From Drechslerella dactyloides (lineage: Eukaryota > Ascomycota > Orbiliomycetes > Orbiliales > Orbiliaceae), in NCBI GenBank assembly GCA_020064725.1, contig JAGTWJ010000017.1, positions 1 through 64,000 of the forward strand: 64,000 bases of DNA. Direction: 5' to 3'. The notes beneath the pieces are model-generated. The model did not search any database. It saw nothing but the letters and a program-made list of their open reading frames with translations, and was not told where the DNA came from. Below are positions 20,251-31,678 of the stretch, piece after piece. Within the stretch, counting starts at the first letter, position 1. The number at the start of each line of letters is the position of its first letter. A program made the position numbers and the translations under genes.

Positions 20251-22404
20251 ATTCAGATTGAAATGCCAGTTGCTCCTTATATTGTTGATTGATATAACTT
20301 GAATCCCAGGTGGTCCTGCCCTTGCTGGTAAAATCAGAGGGGGTAGTTGACAGGACACCCCGGGATCCTACGTCGATCCAAACGCAGAAATATTGATAGC
20401 AATTTCCTGGGGTACAAAATGGCGGCTTGTTCTCGAAAACGTCAGAGTTCAAAAACTCGATTGTAAGCTGTCCGTCAATTTCTGAGCAACGTCTACCCTG
20501 GTTATGGCGAGAAAAACTCTTCCGTCCCATTCAGCTACAGTTGCGAATGCTTATAGCCAGGTTTTGTATTATAAGTCTCGGTGCGATAAGTCAATCATAT
20601 TGTAATTTTGTCCGTACACTTAAGATTTATATCTGGGATGAACTTTGGAGGTCAAATCGACTCGAGTTATAAGAATTCGAGAGCAGTAACCTTTGGGGCA
20701 CTATAAGAGGCTCCAAGGCTACAAAGTGAAAAGTGTTAAATTTATAGAGATCCGCTGCTTCTTTCTTATAAATTGAATATTATACATATCCAATCAGTCT
20801 AACCAAACTTGGTAACCCTTCTAAAGCTTAACAATTACTATAACAGCCAGATGGAGGCCAGTTTGTCAGTTTTCTCTTTCAAAATATGTCAAGGTGAATC
20901 GGTCAGACAAACAGAGAGGATTTGAGACGTTTACACGGTGAGTGACAGAGAGAATCAGGCAGAATACTTTTAAAGAAAGCTGGAAGTTGACCCAACACAG
21001 GACGGCTGTCTGGTTTACGAGACAACAACACAGTCCTAGTACCAAAATATAAGCTTATAAGTGGTTGGTGGCATGTTGTTTGTATCGATAAACTCTTTCC
21101 GCGATAGTAAATAATGTAACTATGAGTGGTGGTCAGGCATGCATTTGATTAGGCCCCAAGGCCTTGGCATCGAGTATCTACATGTAATTTTGCATAAATG
21201 CTTACTTTGCTGCATTATGGATAGTTCTCGCATCGGAGTTCTTAAGAGTGGCTCTAGAATGGTGGGTGTATTCAAATGCAGTCATCTAAAGTGGCTCTTA
21301 CTGTATAGTAGCTCGTTGAACCGAATCAGGAAACACTTAATAAGTGCATTAACTACAGGGTAGTTATCAGTACATCTAGACGAGCTTTTTCTGGGGAATT
21401 ATGCCAATAATGAGATCTAACTTTGCTGTATATATAAGGATGACGAGTACGAATATGTAGCCGGGATATCGGGACGACACCCACACCCAAGTATAGATAC
21501 AAGGGACCCTCAAAGAATAATGTTCGCCTCCGTCGACGCGTCTAACTTACCTCGTAAACCAGATGGTGGACATACGTAGCCGAGATAACGTCTAGCGCTG
21601 TGAGAATAAAGTTCTTCCATTACAGCCGCGATAAAGCTCTTAGGGTGAACGCAGAAGGTCCTATGCACCCGAATCAACTTTACCCTCTTCCGAGTCAGTG
21701 TGTCAGACCATTCGACTCTTAAGCTCAAACCGGTAAATCGCTAAGTGCGAAAACGCCTTGATTCAGATAGATTCGGAGTAAGGGCTCCTGTATCCGCTCT
21801 CGCGTTCGCTTTGTGCGATATAGGCGCGTCGCGCCGGTTCTAGCAATGCTCCTTGATTACTCACCCGGCTAATTACTTACTTGATTGCACACGCAATGTA
21901 CATTTGTGTTACATCAAACTTAATCTCGCACTAGTTACCACACCAATCGGCCGTGCTCCTGCAGAATTAAACTAGCCGAACACGAAAGCTAGTTAGTTCG
22001 TGTTACTGCGACCATTCTCAGGAATGTTCTATTGTGATGACCTCGCACATCCATCATCAGCTGTGAACTGTCATCTCGCAGACCCGGTGTATGTATATTG
22101 CGATGAGTTTATGAGGCATTTAATTCGTCGCTTCGTTTGGGGGCCCGGTTAATTCTACGATGAAATTTATTATAGATCGTCATGTTGGTCTAGGCATTGA
22201 CAAAGGCGTGTAGTGAGCTTACAAGATAAATAGAGCTGGAAGCTCTCTTGAGATTGACGGTAGCCCGGATACCGCACAGATAGTAAGTTAGGAGCGTATT
22301 CACAATCAATCACTCGTCAATTGGATCGGGCTGCAGTAAGCCATTCCTTTGCACCTCCGGGCCTCGTTTATACTAACTACAACTATCTAGTTAGGATCTC
22401 CGAG
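20251..22404. other. Intergenic region with possible LysM-like remnant
   Basis: About 2.1 kb without a clear gene. On the minus strand at 20240-20530 a 96-codon frame, opening tail-to-tail with the cysteine-rich gene, has four cysteines spaced somewhat like a fungal LysM module (CSEI ... PPFC ... CYQYFCVWID). It lacks a signal peptide and may be a relic. Nothing else was recognised. Confidence 0.35.
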
Positions 22405-22854
22405 ATGCTCCTTTATAAACTCCTCTCATCTACCTCTCTCCTTTCGCTAGTTTCAAGCGCCGCCGTGGCGATTCCCGCTACCAATGTTGAAGTCACGGAC
22501 ATCGCCAAGAGAGATGACGTTACAATTACTAAAAGTATCGTTGAGAAACGTGAGTGGGGTGCTAATGGCATCTGCCATGTTTACACGCAAAGCGGTGGGT
22601 GGGACGTTTATACGTGGACGGATTGGTATTTTCGATTTGATACGTGGGGCTCGTGGGACGATGATTGGGGACGTGGATTCCTCGATAATCTTCGAGCGGA
22701 ATGCGGGCGAGAGATTCTGGACTGGGGTTTCTGGTACGATCAGGGTACACCACCAACTTGGGGCCACGCCAACTTCCGTATTCGAGTAGTTTTCCCCAAC
22801 AGCGCCAATGGTCTTCCAGATTGCACACGCGATGCCGTGAGGGCTGCAAGCTAG
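22405..22854 (+). CDS. Tryptophan-rich small secreted protein with Kex2-type sites
   Basis: A 149-residue predicted secreted protein. The ATG at 22405 starts a clear signal peptide (LLSSTSLLSLVSSAAVA); the frame is open further upstream but without an ATG. Two Lys-Arg sites follow at 35-36 (AKRDD) and 48-49 (VEKREW), so the mature form would begin near Glu50. The remaining 100 residues hold ten tryptophans, many Asp and Gly, and three cysteines. A signal peptide, a dibasic-ended propeptide and a small compact mature chain is the layout of fungal killer-type toxins, effectors and processed peptides. No family was recognised. It is a single exon with a normal stop. Confidence 0.65.
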   Translation: MLLYKLLSSTSLLSLVSSAAVAIPATNVEVTDIAKRDDVTITKSIVEKREWGANGICHVYTQSGGWDVYTWTDWYFRFDTWGSWDDDWGRGFLDNLRAECGREILDWGFWYDQGTPPTWGHANFRIRVVFPNSANGLPDCTRDAVRAAS

Positions 22855-23619
22855 GCCTGGGGCCCAATCGACCCTCCCGGTTGTGATTGGCCAGGCTGGA
22901 AGTGGTGGTAGATGGCATCATCTCAACATACAGGGGTTGGGTTTCTAAGATGTAACACATCTTTCCCGTTACTTGTCTTGTGTACCAGTACTATATTATA
23001 TGGCCCATACCTGCGAGAAGAGCAGTCTTTCCTCATAAATGGGCCCTTGTAGACAGACAGAGTTATCCAATATCGTGGCCTAGGCTAACCGGTCCGACTA
23101 TCGTAGGTACCGCGCTACCCTCCTACTCCACCCGGGTCTAACTCTTTCAAGCTCATATATATCAATCGCCATTGCCTCCGCAATCTCTTTAAAAAATAGC
23201 TGTAAGGCTACCTTGTCATTTTTAACGTTGAGTTGTAAGGATATTCACTATCGCGTGCACCGATTGGCTTTTCAGACCAGCGTCCAACCAACACCCCTGC
23301 AGTCACGCAACTTCATGATCTTAGGTGTGACAATCTTGTGATTAGGGCGCCATTTCCTTTATGAATATCAATCAATTGAAAAACCCTAGTCGTATATTAT
23401 ACAAGACTTTCTCGGCATTGCCTCCCCCACCAACGAGCTATAGTAATGGCTCTTGCCACCGCGAGTGTATCGTGCATAGTTAACCGTTATGTGGGTATTA
23501 GCCCAGAGCAAAATAATCAAGAATCTATCGTACACTGGTTGCATCCACATTACAACAGGACCTCAAAAAAATTGTACACTAAAACAATACAAGAATACAC
23601 TCGGGTCCGTTGAATCAGG
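22855..23619. other. Intergenic region, nothing recognised
   Basis: About 760 bases between convergent secreted-protein genes. It holds only short frames; no terminator or repeat is evident. Confidence 0.5.
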
Positions 23620-24243
23620 CTAACATGTGCGCCACTGTAAGCTATAGAGCTGGTTCACAGTTGCAGACTCCTTTATCACTCGTATTTCCCCGAAGTCATT
23701 CCCATCGACGTTTAAAACGGACTTGATATTCAATAACGCCTGGGATCCACATGGAGACCATTGTCCATCTCCTACTACAAAATCCGCACGCATGTTGTAA
23801 TTTGAAAACAACGGTCCACGTAGTGTGCAAGAGTGACTTTGTTCGTCTGGCCTTCCGCTGAAGTAAACCACAGATTTATGAGTTGCCTCAACGCCCGAAC
23901 GCAGGAAGGCATAACCAGAGAAGCTTGTCTGTACAATCTTGTATTGCCATCCCGGGGGTGATTTGAGGGCGAGGTTGAACTGGCAGAACTTCCTGCTCTC
24001 GGTGATATCGCCTGAGGTGCGGGCCACAAATTTGCGGAAGTATGCTGAGAAAGATGACCTGTCCGAGGATAGGCCCACCCAGGCAGTGCCATCGGGACAT
24101 CCTGTGCCGCCGTAGGTAAAGTCGCCAATCCATACATCTCCTGGAGGTGTCAGACTGGCATCTGGCGTAGGAGCGCTCAATGATTGACACACCAGCGCGC
24201 TGGCGGATAACATCAAAGTCAAATAATGATTGAGGTAGAGCAT
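23620..24243 (-). CDS. DUF4360-family secreted protein
   Basis: A 207-residue protein with a signal peptide (LTLMLSASALVCQSLSA) starting at the ATG 24243. The mature part has the DUF4360 layout: YGGTGCPDGTAWVGLSSD, a central KFCQFNLALKSPPGWQYKI, and a C-terminal half with conserved cysteines (SCTLRGPL, WSPCGSQALLN, LQWRTC). DUF4360 proteins are small secreted fungal proteins of unknown biochemical function, found in many plant-associated ascomycetes. Length is normal for the family and the frame is intact. A TATAAAT box lies about 100 bases upstream of the start. Confidence 0.85.
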   Translation of the reverse strand: MLYLNHYLTLMLSASALVCQSLSAPTPDASLTPPGDVWIGDFTYGGTGCPDGTAWVGLSSDRSSFSAYFRKFVARTSGDITESRKFCQFNLALKSPPGWQYKIVQTSFSGYAFLRSGVEATHKSVVYFSGRPDEQSHSCTLRGPLFSNYNMRADFVVGDGQWSPCGSQALLNIKSVLNVDGNDFGEIRVIKESATVNQLYSLQWRTC

Positions 24244-24343
24244 TGTGGGTGATATTTAATTCTTATCTCAGTAGAAATAGGAAGTAGGTATAGTGTGTGA
24301 AGATGTTGAATGATGGTAGTTCTAAAGAGCGGCGAGGCTGCTG

Positions 24344-24350
24344 ATTTATA
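24344..24350 (-). promoter_or_regulatory. Possible TATA box of the DUF4360 gene
   Basis: TATAAAT on the minus strand, about 100 bases before the start codon, a usual distance in filamentous fungi. Confidence 0.4.
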
Positions 24351-25424
24351 CTATTCGCGATACCTCTGTGTTGAGGCCGTTCCATGGCGAGGCCTTCAGA
24401 TATCGTGACATGCGCAGTCCATACTTCACAGCGCTGGAGCCTAGAAGAGCCGAGACCCTACAAAGCCTGCTCAGCACCTCCCGTAAATGATACTGGAGTC
24501 TTGTGTCGACGACCGGGGTTCCTATCAGCAATGGCGAAAACCCACATACCTTCCTTTTGTGGAACGTCAGGAGACTCACCAGCACCCTGGCCGCGCTTAA
24601 GAAGATAAGATACCTAGATATATCGGTCGTGAAGTTGGCCAATTTACCCGTGATGAAAGCATCATTCAGTCGCCACATTGTCCTGTAGTATATAGCTCGT
24701 GAAAGTCTTTTGTTTAATGCAAAGGCTCGAGCGCTCAGAACTTAAACTTTAGACATGTACCCCCCATATTCGTATAATCACCCTATCTCAGAATTCTCGG
24801 GCGGCGCACACCCATCGAGCCCTTGAGGCGGTGGCTTACGTATGTTCCCGAAATCGTTGGTGACTGATCCAATACGCTGGTTGACCAGTGATCAATAAAC
24901 ATTATAATGGATTTAAAGGGGTTCCCTTTTACCCTGCAATATTCCCATCAACCGGTCCACCGGAACAGCGAGAGCTGAACACACACTAAGATGGCAAGGG
25001 TTATTGAGTAAACCGGGGTTTGGAGGCAATTCATCTTCTGATAAGCACCTGGGTAAGGGCTCGAGTCCCGACTTTACGAGCATGTATACTAGACACACAC
25101 TAGTTTTAGATCGGGTTCCAATTAGTGTTCGTTTCGCCACATCTCATCATGTTCAGCGCTCAGTATATATCCTCGAGTCGATAAGCTCACTTGCATAATA
25201 CTTACCTATTTTCTCGCAATTGCAATTGTCATGGTTATACTCTTAACTCCGAAGGGTGGAACCAGACCTAAACATTATGTTGCTAGCCTATTTCACTAGA
25301 CTCCCAGCTTCTACGCACCACGTAGATCTATAGATTATTCTGAGATCCTAGTATAGGCAATGTGGCATGATTATTCCCATAGAAGAGGCTTATGAGAGCG
25401 CTGGCTTAACTTCGCTCTATAGCA
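24351..25424. other. Intergenic region, nothing recognised
   Basis: Roughly 1.1 kb with short overlapping frames only. A GC-paired arm near 25055-25075 resembles a tRNA T-arm, but no cloverleaf can be built around it. Confidence 0.5.
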
Positions 25425-25426
25425 TA

Positions 25427-26081
25427 CAAAATCGATCAAAAGATACACATTTGTTTTTCATATTATATATAATACTATTAAACATATATAGTATAGTTCA
25501 AACCCCTGTAAATACTGTCAAGGCTTATGTTTGTGGGTGAAATTTATTTAGAGATGTAGCTGCTAATTTAGCCACACTAATTAAGTGGAGGTTGGGTAGT
25601 AGAAGCTGGCCTATTTCCCAGCAGAAGCCGGCCCAGCCCCTAGCATACACAGAAGCCGGCCCAGCAGAAGCCGGCCTAGCAAGAGCCAGCCCAGCAGAAG
25701 TCAGCCCAGCAAGCGGCTAGCCCAATAGCAGAATATATAGATATATGTGTATGTATATACGTATACGCGTGCATACATCCCAATGCCTGGGCTGCCGCAT
25801 GCTGGCCAATTCTGCTGGGCCGGCTCTTGCTAGGCCGGCTCTTGCTAGGCCGGCTTCTGCTGGGCCGGCTTCTGCTGGGGAGTGGGCTGGCTTCTGCTGC
25901 CCGGCCTGATAGTGGGCGTAATCTTGAAACTGTTATTTGGTCTATAATAGAGATGTTAAATATTTAACAGATCTATAAGTGTAGGTCTTGGTGGTATCTA
26001 CAGGGGTTGATGTATATTATATATATTTAATAGCATTATATATAATGTGAAAAATGAATGTGTATCTTTTGATCGATTTTG
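25427..26081. mobile_element. Foldback/MITE-like element with GC-rich hairpin core
   Basis: A 655-bp non-coding element. Its ends are perfect inverted repeats for at least 25 bases (CAAAATCGATCAAAAGATAC and its complement) and imperfect for about 75, with TA on both sides (25425-25426 and 26082-26083) as in Tc1/mariner/pogo insertions. Inside, the left arm (about 25625-25720) repeats a GCAGAAGCCGGCCCA-like unit and the right arm (about 25805-25890) carries the same unit inverted, separated by an alternating purine-pyrimidine spacer (ATATGTGTATGTATATACGTATACGCG). The whole could fold into one long hairpin. It encodes nothing and would need a transposase supplied in trans; its ends differ from those of the Fot1 copies. 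Confidence 0.85.
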
Positions 26082-26083
26082 TA

Positions 26084-28986
26084 CACCATACGCTCTCTGG
26101 TCAAGGAAACAATTATAGGCTGCCTGCCAGTTTGTCTACAATCGCGCCAGCAAGCTATCCTTGCTATATTCCTTCAAGCAAGCTTAATTGAAAAGCTGCA
26201 AAGTACTCAAATATTGATTTCTTTACTGATTACTCATCTGAAATAGTTTAACCTAGAAATAGACCGTTAATAATGCCCTAATACGAACTATCCAATCACC
26301 TCAAGTCAAATTAGCCAAATAACGCATGTAGCGATATTGCTCAAGTCGGCTTAGAAACTGTCTTATACAATATAATTCGAATAGTAGTTTTCTAGCATTC
26401 CATAATCTATTCCTAATAACGGTAATTGCAAGGTAGCCGCTCATCGCAGCACAATTACTTGTGTTACTGCCTTATATCCAAAAGGAGCTTTTGCGGCAAA
26501 GCCTGCATCCATCGCCTAGCACCTACGTTACGAGAGAAGCGCCCAAGCTCAATAATATCAATGATCACGGCACACACGGCTATTTCTAGACATGCAGAAA
26601 ATAATACTTATTGAATTTTGAGAGTAATCGATATCAGTACGCCCATATCGATAATGAATGTGACCACGTCGACTGGATAAAACTTGGAAGGCCTCCATAC
26701 TTAGATATTACTGCACCATTATTTATCAGTCATACGCGGCCAGCGCCACAATTTCATCCCCTGAAATCAGGATTTGTCTTACCAGTAGTAGACAAAGCTG
26801 TATGCCTTGGTGTACCCAAGAATAAAAGAAATCACATGATTGGCAAATTATCTGTAGAGAACATCGTGTTGGCATATAGCCCTAGACCGATCTTAAGGAT
26901 AGGTAACCCAATCTAAGTACTGCTACTATAAAGTGGATCGTTTCCCGAGGTATTGATAAATAGTATCACGAGGAAGGGGAACCCGAACTAACTGTTAGAA
27001 TCGGTCGGATCACCAAAAAGTAGGAAACATGTTGGCACAACCGCTTATTAATCTCAAACTGCTAAGGTCTCATATCCGCCTCGAAACTAGTGGAAGCTCT
27101 TCTGGTAGCATATAAGCTTTCTAGGCAATTGCGTAACTTTAATCACGTGGTGTTGCGTATGGTATGCCGAGCGATCTCCGTCACTTATTATATAATCTAT
27201 GAGGTTAATATAATCATGCATTTCACAGCGCCACTACGCCAAGAGGTAACGGGATCGATTTTCGGTCTGTCTTGGCCGATAGGTATAGTCATGCCATTTA
27301 ATCGCATGAATCTACTCATTCCGAAGAATTTCGAGTAAGCTTAGCCACGAAGGCACCCATGGTAGTCGGAAATTTTTCGTATGGTGGATATTGACCATAT
27401 ATTATTACTGGTGCTCACCAAGTACGCTCCCAGCATCTAGAATGATTGGGTAGTGTCGCGCAAATTCAAAACATGTTAACGATCTGGCATGTAGACATTG
27501 TAGTCTTATATGACCAATCCTAGTCCACGACAGCGGCCACAGGGGCTGGCTGGTCTGCGATGCGCGTGGGGTGATCTTTATCTTCTATTACAGTACTTTC
27601 CACTTTCCCATGTGAGTTGCCTGTATAGTAGAGATGGGTAAAACTTCTCAATATATCCTACGGACTTTAACAACGGGATATAGTTAGTGAAGAAATAGGC
27701 AGGAAAGTCACCGAGGGTTGAGTGGCTAAGTCTATATCTCGAGGTTATCGACCAAACATAATGGAGCATCTCGTGCTTGATCTTCCTTGGCTTCGGGTAA
27801 AATACCAGCGGCCGTATGCACGATTGGCAAGTGCATACGTGACGTCCGCGGGATCGCGAAGGGCTTGGGCACTAACGGCAGCATTATTCCTACGCAGCGG
27901 GAGGTTACACGACCCTAATTCCCGGCGCACATGCATCAAACACCGGGATCTTTGGCGCGGCGATCGCCCACGCTCTAGGCGTACCGGCCCAAGTTTCAAC
28001 CACGTTCGAGGGCTATAAGAGATTCGCACCATCTAATTTTAGTCGTCTGGGAAAGGCGCAAACCCCCCACGCAAGATGACCTCGTCCGTTCGGAAAATTT
28101 GAAACGGGAGATCGGGTTGCGAGGCTCGGCCGCACGTAGTGGCCGCTTGAGACGGGATGGTCTCAGGGGTGTTTGCAGCAGCGGGTGCTCGTGGTTCTGG
28201 ATCTCGCGGATGTTCCTTCGCAGATGTCACAAACAGGAGGCGCTGCGGCTTGGCAGTCTCTTGGCACGGCATCGGGCGCAGAGCTTAGGCGAGTCGCAAG
28301 CTCCGCAGAAGGAAGGCAACCACCCTCTGACGAAACCCATCCTCATGCAAATTCATACGGCGACGACGACGGTGAAAAAGTGTGCCGGTCAGAAATTGGA
28401 CCAGCACCAGGCTGAGTCAAACCAAACTCTCCGATCCCGCGCAGCGCCGAGAGTTCGAAGTCGACTCCTGATTGCCCCGGCGCCCGTGTCCAATTGCTAT
28501 CGCGTGGGTTTGCGCGCTACAGACGCACTCGCCCTTGCTTCGCCCCGGCGTAAACTTGCCCGAAAGAACCTCTCCCACGCAACACGCAAGAGACTTCCCA
28601 CAGCACACGATGCCGGGCTTGAAGGAGTTGATGCTTATCATGTCTTACGCTCTTGTGCCCTTGCAATGGAAAGTGGATTGTTTTCTGTCAGGGTGGCTAC
28701 CCCCAAATGGCCATTTTCTTTTCTTGTCGTCGACATAAATTATTAATGGGCCGCAAAATTTTTCTATCCGCTCCTCGCGCCTTCTTTCTTCCTCACTTCT
28801 TTTCTTCATTTCCTTGTTTCTTTAGTATTGTAGGGCTGGTCCCTTTACGTTCTTTCTCTGCTCGATATCGAGTATATATATTCATGAACTCTCGTTACGT
28901 TGTGCTATTTGAGGTGCCAGAGCTCTACTGATCAAGCTTATAACATCAAAGTGGTCAGGTTACCACTGCCTCCCATCCTTATAGAA
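26084..28986. other. Gene-poor stretch before the TDT transporter
   Basis: About 2.9 kb. The first 1.6 kb has only short frames. From about 27720 to 28750 GC content is higher and several overlapping frames (the longest 28099-28746, plus) appear, but none has recognisable domains, splice structure or a sensible composition, so they are taken as chance frames. The 250 bases before 28987, pyrimidine-rich (28780-28860), probably include the transporter's promoter. Confidence 0.5.
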
Positions 28987-30285
28987 ATGCAGGCAAACGA
29001 GACATATCCAGCGACTTGGTCGCCGGAGGAGACTCCACGGAATTCGAGGCAATTCTATAGTGATGTTGAACTTCAACATGCAGAGAAGAAGGAGCCTCTT
29101 CAAGACTTACCACTATCTCCTCGTCACGACAACCATCTCCCTCACACACATCACAGCGACGGTGGCGATCAGCCATGGAGAAGACATAAATTGACACTCC
29201 GACAACGGCTCCAACACTTTACCTGGGCGTGGTTTACCCTATCCATGAGCACCGGTGGGATTTCACTCCTGCTTTTTGCACTCCCGTTCCAATTTCCAGG
29301 CCTCAGGGTTATCGGTTGGATTTTCTACGTTCTGAACGTTGTCATGTTCACATGTATCTGTGCTGCAATGATGCTTCGATTCATGTTCCACAAAGGCACA
29401 TTCGCTGCATCTCTGAAGCATGAAAGAGAAGGATTTTTCTTTCCAACTTTCTGGCTGTCGATCGCGACTCTCATTACTAGCACGCAGCGCTACGTAATCC
29501 AGCCTCACGACACAAACTTGCTTTGGGGGATCCAGACTGCATTTTGGGGCTACGGTATCTGTACCTTCATTCTTGCCGTTGGACAGTACTGCTTCGTTTT
29601 CTCCGCTCACAATTTCGGTCTGGGTACAATGATGCCAACATGGATCCTTCCCATCTTCCCAATCATGTTGACGGGAACAATTGCGTCCGTTATAGCTGAA
29701 ACTCAGCCGGAGATTGGCAGAGTTCCGATTCTGGTGGCAGGGTTGACATGTCAAGGTCTCGGTTTATCCGTCGCCTTTATGATGTACGCCCACATGGTAG
29801 GCCGTTTGATGTCAGCTGGGCTCCCAAATAGGGAACATCGACCCGGCTTGTTCATGTGCGTTGGTCCTCCTGCCTTCACGGTGCTCGCTCTCATTGGCAT
29901 GGCGCACTCTCTTCCTGATAATTTGGCAGTGGACAACAATATTGTCGACGCTCGAGATATAAGAACGATTGCGCTCCTCGTCGGTGGATTTCTATGGGCT
30001 CTCTCTCTGTGGTGGTTCTTCATTGCCGCTATATCTGTCCTTTTATCACGCCCACGATATTTTCACCTCGGCTGGTGGGCGATGGTTTTCCCGAATACCG
30101 GTTTCTGTCTGGCAACAGTAAGCGCTGCGAAGCAGTTCGACAACCAGGGCTTAAAGATCCTTGGTACTGTGATGTCTGCAGGAGTATTCATCATGTACTT
30201 TGTTGTTTTACAAGCACAAATCAAGGCGGTTTGGAGACAGGATATTCTGTACCCGGGGCGTGATGAAGACTTTAACGACCATTAG
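28987..30285 (+). CDS. TDT-family transporter (C4-dicarboxylate / sulfite exporter type)
   Basis: A 432-residue plasma-membrane transporter of the tellurite-resistance/dicarboxylate transporter family, which includes fission yeast Mae1 (malate) and yeast Ssu1 (sulfite). The ATG at 28987 is the first in frame. A hydrophilic N-terminus of about 65 residues precedes the family's opening motif HFTWAWFTLSMSTGGISLLL, followed by about ten hydrophobic segments; the last ones include LGWWAMVFPNTGFCLAT, typical of the family. The C-terminus is short and hydrophilic. Single exon, complete. Substrate cannot be read from the sequence; dicarboxylate or sulfite efflux are the options. Both flanks are free of genes for over 1 kb, so it stands alone. 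Confidence 0.9.
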   Translation: MQANETYPATWSPEETPRNSRQFYSDVELQHAEKKEPLQDLPLSPRHDNHLPHTHHSDGGDQPWRRHKLTLRQRLQHFTWAWFTLSMSTGGISLLLFALPFQFPGLRVIGWIFYVLNVVMFTCICAAMMLRFMFHKGTFAASLKHEREGFFFPTFWLSIATLITSTQRYVIQPHDTNLLWGIQTAFWGYGICTFILAVGQYCFVFSAHNFGLGTMMPTWILPIFPIMLTGTIASVIAETQPEIGRVPILVAGLTCQGLGLSVAFMMYAHMVGRLMSAGLPNREHRPGLFMCVGPPAFTVLALIGMAHSLPDNLAVDNNIVDARDIRTIALLVGGFLWALSLWWFFIAAISVLLSRPRYFHLGWWAMVFPNTGFCLATVSAAKQFDNQGLKILGTVMSAGVFIMYFVVLQAQIKAVWRQDILYPGRDEDFNDH

Positions 30286-31678
30286 TGCAATTAAGGGCTG
30301 ATCGATATCCAATTTCAAAAAATATTGTTTCCTAAACCTTTTTGCTGTTTTTATCTTAGCTATTTTAATCAATATAAATGTAAAAGGATTCTTCGTTTCA
30401 AAGGGGAACAAAATAGATACTCATAGTCAGGGTATTTAAAACTGTTCAAAATGAATAAGCATCTTATTAGTATACTATCATGTTAACGACGCATGATGTG
30501 TTCTCGCCATTTATGTTGTATATTCAACGCTGAATTATCTGCTTCGACCAAGGATATGCAGGTAATTCGAGACAGAACCATCGTTTACTATTTTCTTAGC
30601 TTACATTGTCGATATGATGCTGTAGTTGATAACTAGAGCGAGCCTGTCAGCTCTTAACAATCCAGCAATTGAGCGGTCTTAGAATAACGTAACAGAGAAT
30701 AGCACGTCTCAAGCTAAAACGCACTGCCTCGAGCTGGGAGGTTTGTTGAATCATAACCAATTTGATTCAATATTGATTGATATGCCCCGTCATCATAAAT
30801 TTATGATAATACTGGTCACAGTCAAATTTATGCAGGAGCATCTATGGTTTTAATCTCTAAAGCTCGATTTCTAGATCACACTTATAAATATCAGTACTTA
30901 TATACTTTGATCAGAAAAGCCTAACCAACTGATTGGAAACTACACCTTGAAATCAAATATTGGGTAATAACAACTGAGTAAACACCTTTAGATTTATAGA
31001 TTCCTGTAGCTGGAGTACTGATACATCTGACTACGGCCATGAACTATATATTTATAATGTCTGGCTATGTGAATCCGTAGACAAAGTTGCCATTTCCTTG
31101 TCTTGAACCTTCCCGATCGCGACAGAAACGCGCATCCGGCACCGAGTGAGGTTTTTAGATTGATCCCTCGTTTTGGCTGGTTGCAGCTGATGCGCAACGC
31201 AAAACTCAAAGACGAGCTCAAGTAGCATATCATCTGGCTAAATTTAAAAGCTAAAATCTGGCTAAATTTTAAAAGCTAAATACTTAAGCATTTAATTGCG
31301 TCAATAAATATACTTATTGGACGAACTCCGATTTTTCCAGTAAATAAAATAGCTCTTCCGTGTTTCCGATCTCTCCGTCACGGCATGCGTACTCCTGGAA
31401 TTCCGCTACCTCTACGTTGTATCCTCCGCCACATAGCAGAACTGAAAAGCCTGCAAAATGCGCTGGACTACTCCCGGGTTCTGGAACCGCACGATCTGAC
31501 AAGTACACGTCTTCGGACATCGGAACTTTTGTCCTAAGTTCTTAATTCAGTCGCTCCCCTCATCTAACCACCCTGCTCTGGTTCCCATAGTAATAGTCTC
31601 ATTTTCAGTTAATATGACGATTATTAGCATACGGCCAGGGTGAAAATAAAAGTTGATGGTAACCCTACAGAGGATATC
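30286..31678. other. Intergenic region
   Basis: About 1.4 kb without a gene. It contains one direct tandem duplication of a 24/25-base unit (31232-31280). The last 100 bases would hold the promoter of the next gene. Confidence 0.5.
31232..31280. repeat. Two-copy 24/25-bp tandem repeat
   Basis: ATCTGGCTAAATTTAAAAGC followed by TAAA at 31232-31255, repeated directly at 31256-31280 with one additional T. A recent local duplication; no function visible. Confidence 0.8.

Noticed and set aside
25000..25090. tRNA-like T-arm (GGGCTCGAGTCCC)
   Set aside because: No acceptor stem, D-arm or anticodon arm can be placed around it on either strand.
28099..28746. 215-codon plus-strand frame before the TDT transporter
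   Set aside because: Starts without clear context, has no domain and a composition typical of chance frames in GC-rich DNA, and overlaps several equally long frames.
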